In this document: positions 8,961 through 18,667 of the stretch, piece after piece
Position numbering within the stretch: the first letter of the stretch is position 1
How the letters are laid out: each line of letters begins with the position of its first letter
Source of the DNA: Woeseiaceae bacterium
GTDB lineage: Bacteria > Pseudomonadota > Gammaproteobacteria > Steroidobacterales > Woeseiaceae
DNA length: 63,775 nt
Reading direction: 5' to 3'
Assembly (NCBI GenBank): GCA_030066075.1
Contig: JASJCH010000019.1
Location: 1-63,775, forward strand
The notes under the pieces: model-generated
Told to the model about the DNA's origin: nothing
Seen by the model: the letters and a program-made list of their open reading frames with translations, nothing else
Databases searched by the model: none
Position numbers and translations under genes: made by a program

Positions 8961-10796
8961 CTAGGCTGACTCCCCCGCGGCTGTCGACGCGATGTAGTCG
9001 TCGACAATGCGTTCGAGAAGATCGAGCGGTACCGCCCCGTTTTTCAGCACGACGTCGTGGAAATCGCGCAGGTCGAACTTGTCGCCGAGCTCGTTCATCG
9101 CCTTTTCGCGCAGCTCCAGGATCTTCATCATGCCGACCTTGTAGGCCGTCGCCTGGCCCGGCAATACGATGTAGCGTTCCACCTCGGAAATGACATCGCT
9201 CTCGGCCATGCCCGTATTCGCCAGCATGTATTCGATCGCCTCCTCGCGCGTCCAGCGCTTCTCGTGGATGCCCGTATCGACAACGAGGCGAACGGCGCGA
9301 AACAGCTCGGCCATGAGTCTGCCGATGTTATCGGCGTTGGTGGGCATCAGCCCGAGCTCCCACGCAAGGCGTTCTGCATACAGCGCCCAGCCCTCGATGT
9401 AGGCGGTGAAAAACCCGAAGCGGCGGATCAGCGGCACCCCTTCCAGCTCCATCGCGATCGCGATCTGGAAATGATGCCCTGGTATGGCTTCATGGACGGC
9501 GAGAGTCCGCATGCCGTACTTGGGTGTTGCCTTGATGTCGTAGAGGTTCGCGTAGAACCGCCCTGGCCGCGTGCCGTCGAGAGCGGGTTGCTGGTAGTAG
9601 GCGCCAGGCGCCGTCTTTTCCCTGAACTCGGGGACCCGCACGACCTCAACACCTGCCTTCGGTCGTATGTTGAACGCGTCGTCGAGGCCGGCGTCGAGTT
9701 CGTCGATCATTGCCTGGTAGTCGTCGAGAATCTGCTGCCGACCCTCGTCGCTGTCCTCGTAGTAGAACTCCGGCCGCTCCGAATAGGCTTCGATCGCAGC
9801 CGTGAAGCCTGCCGAGACATCGACGCCCTCTAACTTGAGAATCTCCAGCATCTCGGCCTGTATGCGGTCGACTTCGGCCAGGCCGATCTGGTGAATTTCG
9901 TCGGCCGTGTAACTGGTCGTCGTGAAGAAGCGCAGCGACAGCTTGTAAGCTGCGTCGCCGTCCGGCAGGTGCCAGAAACCATGGTCGTCGCCGGCCTTGG
10001 CCTCGAGTTCACCGAAGTAGTTGATGAACGTTTCGTAGGCCGGGTATACGTTGTCGTTGATCGAGGCCTCGACCCGCTGCAGCACGTCCGCGGCCTGCGC
10101 GTCGTCAATCTCCTCGGCCTCCTCGAGCTTCTCGGCCAGGGAGGTATACAAAATGTTCTCCTGCGCGGGCGTCGCAACGAAGTTGCGCATTTCCTCGAGC
10201 ACCCGCTCGATCACGAACCGCGGCGGAATGATGTCCATATCCTCGCGAAGCCGCAGGCCAATAAGGTACTGCTCATGCTTGCGCGGCAGTTCGCTCATGC
10301 GCGACAGGTAGTGCTCCGCGTCTTCCAGCGTGTTCACCTGGTGCTGCGCGTCCATGAAGCTCGGAAACGCGCTCTGGATGCCGGACATCTGGTTCGCGGG
10401 ATAGTTGTGGTAGCGATACGCTTCCCCATCCTCGACCATGCCTGTCAGGTACAGGGCGATATCCTTGGTGAGGCGCTGGCTCTCATCGAGTGACTCATCG
10501 TCATACCGGTGCAGACCGTCGCGGAACGCCTTCAGGTCGGCGAAGAGCTCCGTGGTCCGATCGGGATGGGCATCATCGAGATGCGCATTGTGTCCCTTGA
10601 TGCCCATCGACTCGAGAAAGCCCAGTGACGTCAACGTCTCCGGACTGTCGAAAGCAATCTTCACCAGGGCGCGATCCATGTACGCGCGGAACATGAAGGG
10701 CTTGTCTGCGTACCATTCGTGTGCCGCGAATGAGCCGGCGCCGACGATCAGCACCAGGACGGTGAGTCCGAACCACTTGAGAATTTTCTTGATCAT
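8961..10796 (-). CDS. DUF885 family protein (putative metallopeptidase-like), membrane-anchored
   Basis: A 611-residue DUF885 protein. The N-terminal hydrophobic helix (about residues 8-28, WFGLTVLVLIVGAGSFAAHE) is a signal or membrane anchor. The family's histidine-rich signature HEAIPGHHFQIAIA is intact in the C-terminal half, with an EGWALYAE segment about 30 residues on; together they resemble a zinc-site arrangement, but the substrate is unknown. It converges with the glycosyltransferase gene, 13 bp apart. A second, divergent DUF885 gene lies 19 bp upstream on the same strand, so the two are probably co-transcribed. Confidence 0.8.
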   Translation of the reverse strand: MIKKILKWFGLTVLVLIVGAGSFAAHEWYADKPFMFRAYMDRALVKIAFDSPETLTSLGFLESMGIKGHNAHLDDAHPDRTTELFADLKAFRDGLHRYDDESLDESQRLTKDIALYLTGMVEDGEAYRYHNYPANQMSGIQSAFPSFMDAQHQVNTLEDAEHYLSRMSELPRKHEQYLIGLRLREDMDIIPPRFVIERVLEEMRNFVATPAQENILYTSLAEKLEEAEEIDDAQAADVLQRVEASINDNVYPAYETFINYFGELEAKAGDDHGFWHLPDGDAAYKLSLRFFTTTSYTADEIHQIGLAEVDRIQAEMLEILKLEGVDVSAGFTAAIEAYSERPEFYYEDSDEGRQQILDDYQAMIDELDAGLDDAFNIRPKAGVEVVRVPEFREKTAPGAYYQQPALDGTRPGRFYANLYDIKATPKYGMRTLAVHEAIPGHHFQIAIAMELEGVPLIRRFGFFTAYIEGWALYAERLAWELGLMPTNADNIGRLMAELFRAVRLVVDTGIHEKRWTREEAIEYMLANTGMAESDVISEVERYIVLPGQATAYKVGMMKILELREKAMNELGDKFDLRDFHDVVLKNGAVPLDLLERIVDDYIASTAAGESA

Positions 10797-10815
10797 GAGT
10801 TTGTTCCGTTCTGTT

Positions 10816-12453
10816 TTATTCTTCCGTCACCAGGCCATTCTTGCCGGTGAGTTCCCAGCGACCCAATACTATAGGGATGCTGTCGATCGCGTTCAGCCGG
10901 TCAAAGAAATCCCGCAGCTGGAACTCCTCGCCGCGGTCCTCGACCTGTTTTGCATAGTCGGCCAGCGTCTGTTCGAGCAGGAACTTGCCCGTGACATAGC
11001 TCGTACCGTAGCCCGGCTGGCGCAGGTACAGGTGCTGCTCGAAGATCAGCAGCTCCTCCTCGGTCTTCATCCAGCCGCGCGGCGTCCATTCCTGGTGGAT
11101 GCGCCCGGCATCCTCCATCGTCATTTCGTTCGCGTGCGCATATAGCGAACCGAGGCCTCGCGCCGCGCGCTGGGCCAGCAGGATCCAGACCAGCTCGCGC
11201 GACCGCGGGCTGTCGTCGAGCAGGCCCGCGTGCATGAACATCTCCTCGACGCCCGTGGCCGTGCCTTCGTTGCGGCTATCGAAGATGTTATACAGCAGCG
11301 CACCCTGGCGGATCGGGCTCGGATGCGGCTCCGTGTCCATGCGGGCCAGTTCGAACCAGTGCCAGAAGTGCGTGAACAGCGGCGCCGGGTCGTAGTGCGC
11401 GGTAATCCAGAAGAAGTGCCGCTGGTCCTCCGGGATAAATGAACCCATGTGCGCGCGCAGCGCCGGCTCCATGTAGTCCGCCACGGTCACGATGTCTTTC
11501 TCCCGCAGGAAGCGCATGATGCGCTCGACGGCGTCCTCGGCCAGCGCGTCGTATTCCTCGGGCGTGCCCGCCGCCACCATCGGCGGCAGGTGGCGATTGC
11601 GCTGTTCCTCGAGTTTCAGCGAGGACCAGGCGCGCGCCAGCTCGCGCTCGAGCAGTCGCACTTCCTCTTCCCAGGTCATCGGCACGAGGTGCACGTTCTG
11701 CTGGTACCAGGTGTAGTTGTCCTTGCCGATACCGGACGGGCCGGTCTTCGACGACGCCTCGGCCTCGAGCCAGGCGACCAGCTCATCGGTTGCCGCGCGC
11801 GCCTCGGCAATCGCCGTCGCCAGTTCAGCGCTGGCAGCATCGCCCACGGTTTCGGCCAGCTGCGCGAGCACGTTACCCTGGCGGCGGATGTCGCGGATGC
11901 CGGTGACCCACAGATCGCGGGCGTCGCCCGTGAGGTTGACCTTGGCTTGCCTGGTCAGCGGCGGAATGACGGCAAGCTCGCTGGCGAGCCGCCGCTGCTC
12001 GGCAGCGCTGAGCGGGAAATCGTAAGTCCACAGCTCGACGACGGCATGATGTGTCGGCCCCTCGTGCGCCGGCACGTCGCTGCGATAGGTCCAGGTTGTC
12101 TTGTAGAACGCCGGGTCGCGTACCCAGGGTTTGAGCACCCGCCGGTTGAAGTCGTAGCCGTTCATCTCGGCTTGCACGAGGTGCCAGTCAACCTGTTGCG
12201 GCACCGGCCAGGCGTCGATCTCGAAGGCATCGAGCCGCGCGCGCAACGCTGTGAACGCCGGCTGCCGCGACTCGAACCGCTCGGCGGTGTAGTCCGGCGC
12301 CCCCTCCAGCAGTGGCGGTGATTCGAACTCGCGCCAGTCGGCGAACAGCTCGAGCAGGTCCTCATAGACCAGCCCCTGAGCGTTCGCCCCCGCACTTACT
12401 GTCCACGCGGACGCGCAGGCAAGCATGATTCCGGCCATTCGCATCTTGGTCAT
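10816..12453 (-). CDS. Second DUF885-like secreted protein lacking the HEAxPGHH motif
   Basis: A signal peptide (about residues 1-25, ending SAGANA) starts a 545-residue protein that resembles DUF885 in its overall layout. The canonical HEAxPGHH signature is absent: the corresponding region reads [20 protein letters not shown], which keeps an EGTATG-type segment. If the motif supplies metal ligands in the family, this paralogue is either inactive or uses another site (inference). Alternative start codons at residues 4 and 6 are possible. It probably forms a pair with the canonical DUF885 gene downstream, and the patatin gene lies 7 bp upstream on the same strand. Confidence 0.7.
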   Translation of the reverse strand: MTKMRMAGIMLACASAWTVSAGANAQGLVYEDLLELFADWREFESPPLLEGAPDYTAERFESRQPAFTALRARLDAFEIDAWPVPQQVDWHLVQAEMNGYDFNRRVLKPWVRDPAFYKTTWTYRSDVPAHEGPTHHAVVELWTYDFPLSAAEQRRLASELAVIPPLTRQAKVNLTGDARDLWVTGIRDIRRQGNVLAQLAETVGDAASAELATAIAEARAATDELVAWLEAEASSKTGPSGIGKDNYTWYQQNVHLVPMTWEEEVRLLERELARAWSSLKLEEQRNRHLPPMVAAGTPEEYDALAEDAVERIMRFLREKDIVTVADYMEPALRAHMGSFIPEDQRHFFWITAHYDPAPLFTHFWHWFELARMDTEPHPSPIRQGALLYNIFDSRNEGTATGVEEMFMHAGLLDDSPRSRELVWILLAQRAARGLGSLYAHANEMTMEDAGRIHQEWTPRGWMKTEEELLIFEQHLYLRQPGYGTSYVTGKFLLEQTLADYAKQVEDRGEEFQLRDFFDRLNAIDSIPIVLGRWELTGKNGLVTEE

Positions 12454-12460
12454 TCTGTTT

Positions 12461-13378
12461 CTACCTCTGCAGCGTTTCGATCCGCCTTCTTATATCGGGC
12501 AACACGCGCTCTACGCATTCCCGGCCCGTTTCCATCGCTTCCGCCGCCTTGCCGAACTCGAGCAGGCCGACATCGCTCAGCCTTGGCGAGATCATGATAT
12601 CGGGTGGGTCGCCCGCCATGCGGCTGCGGGTGATGCGATCCTGGAATATGCCGATCGAGCTCGAGATGACGCTCATCAGGCCAGGCGGTGATTCGTCCTG
12701 CCTGTTCGACGAGAACAGCGAGCCGGAGTACTCCTTCGCCTGGTGCCTGAGGTAGCGCAGCAAGCCCTCCTCTTCCTCGGCCGACGCAACCCTGTCTTCC
12801 CTGAGGTGTTTGCCAACGATATCCGCATTCAGGTTCACCGCAATGACCATATCGGCCCCGAGGGCGCGGCAAGCGGCAACCGGCACCGGGTTGACCAGGC
12901 CACCGTCGACCAGCCAGCGGTCGTCGTCCGCCATCGGCGGGAACAATCCCGGCATCGACATTGAGGCACGCACCCAGCGCGCCACGTTGCCGCCGCGCGA
13001 CCAGACTTCCTGGCCCGTGTTCAGGCAGGTCGTGACGGCCAGGAAGGGTTTTGGCAAGTCTTTGATGTCCGTCTCCGCATCAACGACGTACCTGTGAATG
13101 AACTGGTCGAGCCGCTCGACGTCGACGAATCCCGTCTGCGAGAACTTGATGTCGAGGAACCGGTACACGTCGGAGCGGTTGATGCCCAGCACCCATTCCC
13201 GCAAACCGTCGAGATTGCCCGCGACGTACGCCGCTCCCATCATCGCGCCGACCGAGGTTCCACAGACGATGTCCGGCTCGATGCCGTCGGCCAGGAGCGC
13301 GTCGATGACGCCGATGTGGGACCAGCCGCGCGACGCGCCGGAGCCGAGAGCGAGTCCTACTTTGGGTGCATAGGCCAT
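12461..13378 (-). CDS. rssA: Patatin-like phospholipase (RssA-like)
   Basis: A cytoplasmic patatin/NTE-family serine hydrolase. The glycine-rich oxyanion motif [13 protein letters not shown] is near residue 13, the nucleophile elbow GTSVG near 41 and the catalytic Asp in [10 protein letters not shown] near 160, giving the Ser-Asp dyad of patatins. At 305 residues it matches E. coli RssA, a protein of poorly known function. It heads a leftward group with the two DUF885 genes and is divergent from the TerB-like gene. The symbol is by resemblance; the family call is firm. Confidence 0.8.
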   Translation of the reverse strand: MAYAPKVGLALGSGASRGWSHIGVIDALLADGIEPDIVCGTSVGAMMGAAYVAGNLDGLREWVLGINRSDVYRFLDIKFSQTGFVDVERLDQFIHRYVVDAETDIKDLPKPFLAVTTCLNTGQEVWSRGGNVARWVRASMSMPGLFPPMADDDRWLVDGGLVNPVPVAACRALGADMVIAVNLNADIVGKHLREDRVASAEEEEGLLRYLRHQAKEYSGSLFSSNRQDESPPGLMSVISSSIGIFQDRITRSRMAGDPPDIMISPRLSDVGLLEFGKAAEAMETGRECVERVLPDIRRRIETLQR

Positions 13379-13474
13379 GGTTGTAGTGCGGGTCGCGGGT
13401 TACTCGATATTGAAACTTGTTCGTTTGCGGCTGATCATACTCGCTTCGTTCGCGTGTGTTTATCAGGGTAAGCA

Positions 13475-13936
13475 ATGATCAAGCGTTTATTCGTACAGGT
13501 TGTGGAGACGATTTCTGCCACCGAGACAGTGACGGTCGAGGATCGCGAGGCGGCCGTGCGACTGGCCACGGCCGTGCTGATGGTCGACGTCGCCCGCGCG
13601 GATTACGTTTTTGATGAGACCGAGTTTGACCGGGTCGTGGATCTCATCGAGGTTCACTTCGGGCTATCGCCCGATCAAGCGGCGGAACTCGTCAACGAGG
13701 CTGGCACCGAGGCCGATGAGCTCGTCGAAGTCCACCGTTTCACCAAGCTCCTGCATGAGCACCTCAGTGACGACGAGAAAGCCCGGATCGTATCGCTGCT
13801 GTGGCAGATCGCCTACGCTGACGGACGCCTCGACAAGTACGAGGATTCGCTCGTGCTCAAGATCAGCGACCTGCTGTACGTCGGCCGTGGCAAAGTCATG
13901 CAGCTCAAGCACGACGCCGCCCAGGCGGCCGGCTAG
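13475..13936 (+). CDS. TerB-family (tellurite-resistance-like) protein
   Basis: A 153-residue all-helical cytoplasmic protein. It has the TerB pattern of repeated acidic helices: VDVARADYVFDETEFDRVVD, then a WQIAYADGRLDKYED segment that places Asp residues as TerB does for metal binding. Stand-alone TerB proteins of this length are common in proteobacteria and are not evidence of tellurite resistance by themselves. It is transcribed away from the patatin gene and converges on the DUF302 gene, 2 bp apart. Confidence 0.75.
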   Translation: MIKRLFVQVVETISATETVTVEDREAAVRLATAVLMVDVARADYVFDETEFDRVVDLIEVHFGLSPDQAAELVNEAGTEADELVEVHRFTKLLHEHLSDDEKARIVSLLWQIAYADGRLDKYEDSLVLKISDLLYVGRGKVMQLKHDAAQAAG

Positions 13937-13938
13937 GG

Positions 13939-14331
13939 TTACAACTCGGCGAGTACGCGCTCGAGGCGCGCCCTCACCTCGCTCGCCAGCGGCTCGACGC
14001 CCGGATGATCAACCAGCGACAGCACGCTCTCGGGATCCATGAACGATACGTTGACCGCGCCGTCTTCCTCTTCCCGAACGAGAACGTTGCACGGCAGTAG
14101 CAGGCCGATGTCCGGCACGGCTTCGATGGCCTGGTTTGCAAGCGCGGGATTGCAGGCGCCGAGAATACGGTAACGCGGCATGTCTTTGTCGAGCTTCTCT
14201 TTCAGCTTCGCGGCAACGTCGATGTCTGATAGCACCCCGAAGCCTTCCGTCTGCAGGTCTGCCGTGACCTTGTCGATGGCCTCGTCGAAACCGAGCTCTA
14301 CCCGTTTGCCAAATCCAAAACTTCCTGCCAT
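13939..14331 (-). CDS. DUF302 protein of the sulfide-response locus
   Basis: A 130-residue DUF302 protein. The family signature ILGACNPALA and the LLLPCNVLV strand carry two conserved Cys residues about 21 apart, which could carry persulfide or be redox-active (inference). The gene overlaps the stop of the ArsR-type regulator by 1 bp and is probably translated with it. DUF302 genes are often found near sulfide:quinone oxidoreductase genes, as here. There is no signal peptide, so it should be cytoplasmic. Confidence 0.8.
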   Translation of the reverse strand: MAGSFGFGKRVELGFDEAIDKVTADLQTEGFGVLSDIDVAAKLKEKLDKDMPRYRILGACNPALANQAIEAVPDIGLLLPCNVLVREEEDGAVNVSFMDPESVLSLVDHPGVEPLASEVRARLERVLAEL

Positions 14332-14645
14332 TAACAGCTCTCCCCGAGTCCAGTGCCGCAGTAGATGTCGTGTAGAAGGTGAATCACCCGGTCTGCCGGG
14401 CCGGGCGCCAGCCTATAGTAAATCGTCTGTGACTCGCGCCGTGTCTTGACGATGCCCTGCTGGCGCAGTCGCGCCAGCTGCTGCGAGAGGGCGGACTGGC
14501 TCAGCGGTATGAGCTCGTTCAACTCGCCGACGGAACGCTCCGCATCGGCCAGCAAACAGAGAATCATGAGACGGCTTTCGTTACCGAGAGCCTTCATCAG
14601 GCCTGCGGCGTCGGAAGCATGCTCCGCCATTTCGTTCACATCCAT
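14331..14645 (-). CDS. Persulfide-sensing ArsR-family repressor (BigR/SqrR type)
   Basis: A winged-helix ArsR-family regulator of 104 residues. The recognition region reads LSQSALSQQLARLRQQGIV. Cys30 (RLMILC) and Cys96 (DIYC) are 66 residues apart, the same spacing as the two redox-sensing cysteines of BigR (42/108) and SqrR (41/107). Those proteins form a polysulfide bridge with sulfane sulfur and then leave DNA. I chose the ATG at 14645, which has a GGGAG ribosome site; an upstream ATG at 14681 would overlap the repeat operator. The gene is divergent from a sulfide:quinone oxidoreductase, its expected target, and probably represses itself as well. Confidence 0.85.
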   Translation of the reverse strand: MDVNEMAEHASDAAGLMKALGNESRLMILCLLADAERSVGELNELIPLSQSALSQQLARLRQQGIVKTRRESQTIYYRLAPGPADRVIHLLHDIYCGTGLGESC

Positions 14646-14678
14646 CGTCTTTCTCCCGCCCTTCGGGCTATTCACCGC

Positions 14679-14747
14679 CAATATAGACGATCCTAATTTA
14701 GAAGTCTATAATTTAGACTTTACTAATTTAGATACGTTCAATATAGT
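14679..14747. promoter_or_regulatory. Five 9-bp repeats in 15-bp register: likely BigR/SqrR-type operator
   Basis: An AT-rich island in GC-rich sequence between the divergent regulator and SQR genes. TAATTTAGA occurs exactly at 14694, 14709 and 14724. Degenerate copies CAATATAGA at 14679 and CAATATAGT at 14739 keep the same 15-bp step. The centre also holds a perfect inverted repeat, AAGTCTATAATTTAGACTT (14702-14720). The position suits repression of both divergent promoters. The repeats are seen directly; the binding protein is inferred. Confidence 0.75.
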
Positions 14748-14789
14748 GGGCGGCGTCTGAGAAAAACCAGGAATCGAAGGAGAGGGGAA

Positions 14790-16064
14790 ATGGCGAAAAT
14801 CGTGGTGATGGGAGCCGGCATCGGCGGTATCTCGCAGGTGTACGAGCTGCGCAAGGCGCTCGACAAGGAACACGAGCTGGTGTTGGTTGGCGACTCGGAT
14901 CGTTTCGAGTTCACGCCGTCGAACCCGTGGGTTGCGGTGGGTTGGCGCAAGCCGGAACAGATCACGATCGACCTGCCCGACCTCATGAAAAAACTGGGCA
15001 TCGAGTTCGACGGCCAGGGCGTGCAGCGCCTGCACCCGGACTCGAACAGCCTCGAGATGAACGACGGCAGCATGCTCGAGTACGACTACCTCGTGATCGC
15101 CACCGGTCCCAAGCTGGCCTTCGAGGAAGTCCCGGGGCTCGGGCCCGGGGGGTACACGCAGTCGATCTGCAAAACCGGCCACGCCGAGACGTCCTGCGTA
15201 GACTTCGAAGCGCTTGCCGCGGATCCCGGGCCCGTCATCATCGGCGCGGCGCCGGGCGCCTCGTGTTACGGCCCGGCCTACGAGTATGCCTTCATCCTCG
15301 ATACCGAACTCAAGAAGCGCAAGATTCGCGACAAGGTGCCGATGCATTTCGTGACGCCGGAACCTTACATCGGTCACCTGGGCCTCGACGGTGTCGGTGA
15401 CACGAAGGGCCTCATGGAGTCCAAGATGCGCGACCGCCACATCCAGTGGACGACCAACGCGAAGATCACCGAAGTCACCGACGGCACGATGCATTTCACC
15501 GAGGTCGACGAGGACGGCAACGACAAGAAACAGCACGAGCTGCCGTTCAAGCACTCGATGATCCTGCCCGCCTTCAGGGGCGTCGACGCGGTCAGCGGCA
15601 TCGAGGGGCTCTGCAATCCGCGCGATTTCATCCTGATCGATGATTACCAGCGCAACCCGACGTTCAAGAACATTTACTCCGTCGGCGTATGTGTCGCCAT
15701 TCCTCCCGTCGGACCGACGCCGGTTGCGACGGGGGCGCCGAAGACCGGTTACATGATCGAATCGATGGTGACGGCAACGACGCACAACATCGCCAGCGAA
15801 CTCGCCGGCAAGGAGCCGGAGGAACAGGGTAGCTGGAGCGCCGTGTGCCTCGCCGATTTCGGCGACTCCGGCGTCGCTTTCGTGGCAATACCGCAGATCC
15901 CGCCGCGCAATACCAACTGGGCGTCGCAGGGCAAGTGGGTGCACGTGGCGAAGATCGCCTACGAGAAGTATTTCCTGCACAAGGTGCGCGCCGGCAAAGC
16001 CGAGCCTTACTACGAAAGGATGGTCCTGAAAATGCTCGGCGCCAAGCGCCTCAAGGAAGCCTGA
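14790..16064 (+). CDS. sqr: Sulfide:quinone oxidoreductase
   Basis: A flavoprotein that oxidises sulfide to sulfane sulfur and passes electrons to the quinone pool at the inner membrane. The N-terminal FAD fold starts GAGIGGISQVYELR; SNPWVAVGWR and the ATG motif VIATGP are typical of SQR. Cys127, Cys159 and Cys353 match in position the three active cysteines known in Acidithiobacillus SQR (128, 160, 356). The C-terminal helices (residues about 380-420) could embed in the membrane. It has a GGAG ribosome site and is the first gene of an operon with an RND transporter 1 bp downstream. Expected control is by the divergent BigR/SqrR-type repressor. Confidence 0.88.
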   Translation: MAKIVVMGAGIGGISQVYELRKALDKEHELVLVGDSDRFEFTPSNPWVAVGWRKPEQITIDLPDLMKKLGIEFDGQGVQRLHPDSNSLEMNDGSMLEYDYLVIATGPKLAFEEVPGLGPGGYTQSICKTGHAETSCVDFEALAADPGPVIIGAAPGASCYGPAYEYAFILDTELKKRKIRDKVPMHFVTPEPYIGHLGLDGVGDTKGLMESKMRDRHIQWTTNAKITEVTDGTMHFTEVDEDGNDKKQHELPFKHSMILPAFRGVDAVSGIEGLCNPRDFILIDDYQRNPTFKNIYSVGVCVAIPPVGPTPVATGAPKTGYMIESMVTATTHNIASELAGKEPEEQGSWSAVCLADFGDSGVAFVAIPQIPPRNTNWASQGKWVHVAKIAYEKYFLHKVRAGKAEPYYERMVLKMLGAKRLKEA

Positions 16065-18656
16065 ATGAAGCACGCGGTTATCCACGTTGCCACGGAACGG
16101 CCCCGGTCGGTCTATGCGGTGATTCTCGCACTCGTCTTGATCACGGGCGCGTTGATTGCTCGCATCCAGATCGACACCGACCCCGAGAACATGCTGCCGG
16201 CCGACCAGTCGGACCGCGTGTTCCATAACGCCGTCGAGAAGCGTTTCACCTTTCACGACGCGATCGTCGTCGGCGTGGTCAACGAGACCCATCCAAACGG
16301 CATCTACAACGTCGAGACGCTCGGCGCACTACACCAGCTGAGCAACCAGATCCTCGCGCTGGACGGCGTCATCGCGCCCGATCTCGCCTCGTTGTCGACC
16401 GTGGATAACATCGACCAGGAGGGCATCGGCACCATTCGCTTCGAATGGCTGATGCGCGATGCACCCGTCACCCAGGAGCAGTCGCTCGAGATTCGTGACA
16501 AGGTCAGTCGGCTGCCGTTACTGATGGACTCGCTCGTATCGGGCGACGGCGAGGCGGCGACGATCTACGTCCCCATCGAGAGCAAGGACCTGAGCCGCCC
16601 GTTGTCCCTGGAGATCCGCGCGCTGATCGACGAACTCGACACGGACGACGAGTACCACATCACCGGCCTGCCCGTTGCCGAGGACACGTTCGGATACGAC
16701 ATGTTCGTACAGATGGGCATCTCGGCCCCGCTCGCCGGCCTGATGATCTTCATACTGATGCTGTACTTCTTCCGCAGCGCGCAGCTCGTTATTGCGCCGA
16801 TGCTGGTCGCGATGGCGACGGTGATCATCAGCATGGGCCTGCTGACCGGCATCGGCCTCACCGTGCACATCATGAGCTCGATGATCCCGATCTTCCTGAT
16901 GCCGATCGCGGTCGTGGATTCGGTGCACATCATGTCGGACTTCGCGGACGGCTACCGCAAGGGCGCCGACCCGAAGGCGGTGATCTCACGCGTCGTCGAC
17001 CACCTGTACACGCCGATGCTGTTTACGTCGCTGACGTCAGCGGTCGGCTTCCTGTCGCTGCTACTGACGCCGATCCCGCCCGTGCAGGTTTTCGGCGCGT
17101 TCGTAGCGTTCGGCATCCTGCTCGCTTTCGTGCTGACCATTACGCTGATCCCCGCCTACATCGTGCGCATGAAACCCGAGTCGCTCGAAAAGCTGGCCAC
17201 GCGCGCCAAAATCCCGCACACGGACACCTTGCTGGCGCGCGGCCTGCGCCGCGCCGGCGCGTTCGCGATGCGCCGCGGCAAGTTGATCACCGGTATCGCC
17301 GTACTCGGCATCGCTGTCAGCATCGCGGGCATCTCGCGTATCGAGATTAACGACAACCCGGTCCGCTGGTTCAAGGCGAGTCACGAGATTCGCGTGGCGG
17401 ACAAAGTACTGAACGAACACTTCGCAGGCACCTACGACGCATTCGTCGTAATGACCCACAGCGACGAGGACGCATTGCCGCGTTTCACCGCGGCGGCCAA
17501 CGATTTGCTCGTCGGCGTCGACCCGGAATCCGTTGTGTCCGTGAGGGCGGCGCTTGCGGCGGAACCCGCCGACCTGGGCGCGTGGTACGGGACCCTGATT
17601 GCGGCGATCGATGACGCCCTGTTCGAGGCCACCGATAACGATGCGATGGTCGCGCTCGAGGACCTGATGCTGCTCGCCGAAGAGGCGCAGCTGGAATCGA
17701 AGTTCTTCCAGCGTCCAGACGTGCTCGAATACATCAGCGGCATCCAGCGCGCCATGAACGAGTCAGGCTACGTGGGCAAATCGAACGCCGTGACCGACGT
17801 GGTCAAAGTGGTCAACCGCGAACTGCGCGGCGGCGCTGACAGCGAGTACCGGATTCCTGGCTCGGCCCAGGCCGTCGCGCAAACCTTACTGCAGTACCAG
17901 TCTTCGCACCGGCCGCACGACCTGTGGCACATCGTCACGCCCGACTTCACGTCCACCGTGATCTGGCTGCAGCTCAAGAGTGGCGACAACCAGGACATGA
18001 GCCGCGCGATAGATTTTCTCGACGACTACATCGCAGCCAACCCGCTGCCCGCGAACGTCGAGTTGCGCTGGGCCGGCAAGACTTTCATCAATGTCGTCTG
18101 GCAGGACGTCATGGTGTCGGGAATGCTCAACAGCCTCATGGGCGCGTTCGTCGTGGTCTTCCTGATGATGGCCTTCCTGTTCCGCAGCGTGCGTATCGGC
18201 CTCCTGGCGATGGTGCCGCTATCGGTCACGATCCTCGGCGTGTACGGCATCATCGGCTGGATCGGCAAGGACTACGACATGCCCATCGCCGTCCTGTCGT
18301 CGCTGACGCTCGGCCTGTCGGTCGACTTTGCGATTCACTTCATCGAGCGCACGCGATCCTTCCTGCGGACCAGCGGCTCTTTCGAAGAGGCCGAGAAGCT
18401 GATGTTCGAAGAGCCCGCACGCGCCATCGCACGCAACGCGATTGTCATCGCTATCGGCTTCACGCCGTTGTTCTTCGCACCGCTGGTGCCGTATATCACC
18501 GTCGGCGCCTTCATGGCCGCCATCATGGCCCTGTCGGGCGTCACGACGCTCATTCTGTTGCCCGCCCTGATGTCCTGGGCGGGCGGCTGGCTGTTCCCCG
18601 AAATCAGGAGGCCTGCCCCGGCCGCGGTCGAGGCCGCGCGGGCGGCGGGTGTTTGA
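16065..18656 (+). CDS. RND-superfamily (MMPL/SSD-type) transporter
   Basis: An 863-residue inner-membrane protein with the duplicated RND plan: helix 1 near residues 15-35, a periplasmic domain, helices 2-6 (about 215-365), helix 7 near 405, a second periplasmic domain and helices 8-12 (about 680-850). The first helix bundle is of the sterol-sensing/MMPL type seen in predicted exporters. Asp residues within helix 4 (IAVVDSVHIM) and its counterpart (LGLSVDFAIHF) are candidates for proton relay. It starts directly after the SQR stop and is followed by a LolA-like and a barrel gene, so it is probably the pump of an envelope-spanning export route. The substrate is unknown. Confidence 0.8.
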   Translation: MKHAVIHVATERPRSVYAVILALVLITGALIARIQIDTDPENMLPADQSDRVFHNAVEKRFTFHDAIVVGVVNETHPNGIYNVETLGALHQLSNQILALDGVIAPDLASLSTVDNIDQEGIGTIRFEWLMRDAPVTQEQSLEIRDKVSRLPLLMDSLVSGDGEAATIYVPIESKDLSRPLSLEIRALIDELDTDDEYHITGLPVAEDTFGYDMFVQMGISAPLAGLMIFILMLYFFRSAQLVIAPMLVAMATVIISMGLLTGIGLTVHIMSSMIPIFLMPIAVVDSVHIMSDFADGYRKGADPKAVISRVVDHLYTPMLFTSLTSAVGFLSLLLTPIPPVQVFGAFVAFGILLAFVLTITLIPAYIVRMKPESLEKLATRAKIPHTDTLLARGLRRAGAFAMRRGKLITGIAVLGIAVSIAGISRIEINDNPVRWFKASHEIRVADKVLNEHFAGTYDAFVVMTHSDEDALPRFTAAANDLLVGVDPESVVSVRAALAAEPADLGAWYGTLIAAIDDALFEATDNDAMVALEDLMLLAEEAQLESKFFQRPDVLEYISGIQRAMNESGYVGKSNAVTDVVKVVNRELRGGADSEYRIPGSAQAVAQTLLQYQSSHRPHDLWHIVTPDFTSTVIWLQLKSGDNQDMSRAIDFLDDYIAANPLPANVELRWAGKTFINVVWQDVMVSGMLNSLMGAFVVVFLMMAFLFRSVRIGLLAMVPLSVTILGVYGIIGWIGKDYDMPIAVLSSLTLGLSVDFAIHFIERTRSFLRTSGSFEEAEKLMFEEPARAIARNAIVIAIGFTPLFFAPLVPYITVGAFMAAIMALSGVTTLILLPALMSWAGGWLFPEIRRPAPAAVEAARAAGV

Positions 18657-18667
18657 GGAGTTAAACG

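Noticed and set aside
11449-12321. 290-codon plus-strand open frame over the second DUF885-like gene
   Set aside because: Antisense frame rich in Arg, His and Leu with no motif; the minus strand carries a signal peptide and conserved protein.
13475-13936. TerB-like gene as evidence for a tellurite-resistance or phage-defence island
   Set aside because: No other ter genes are nearby; single TerB proteins are common housekeeping neighbours.
14706-16292. 528-codon minus-strand open frame over the SQR gene
   Set aside because: It is antisense to a clear SQR and would run into the operator region; the composition (many His, Arg, Asp, Val) is that of a shadow frame.
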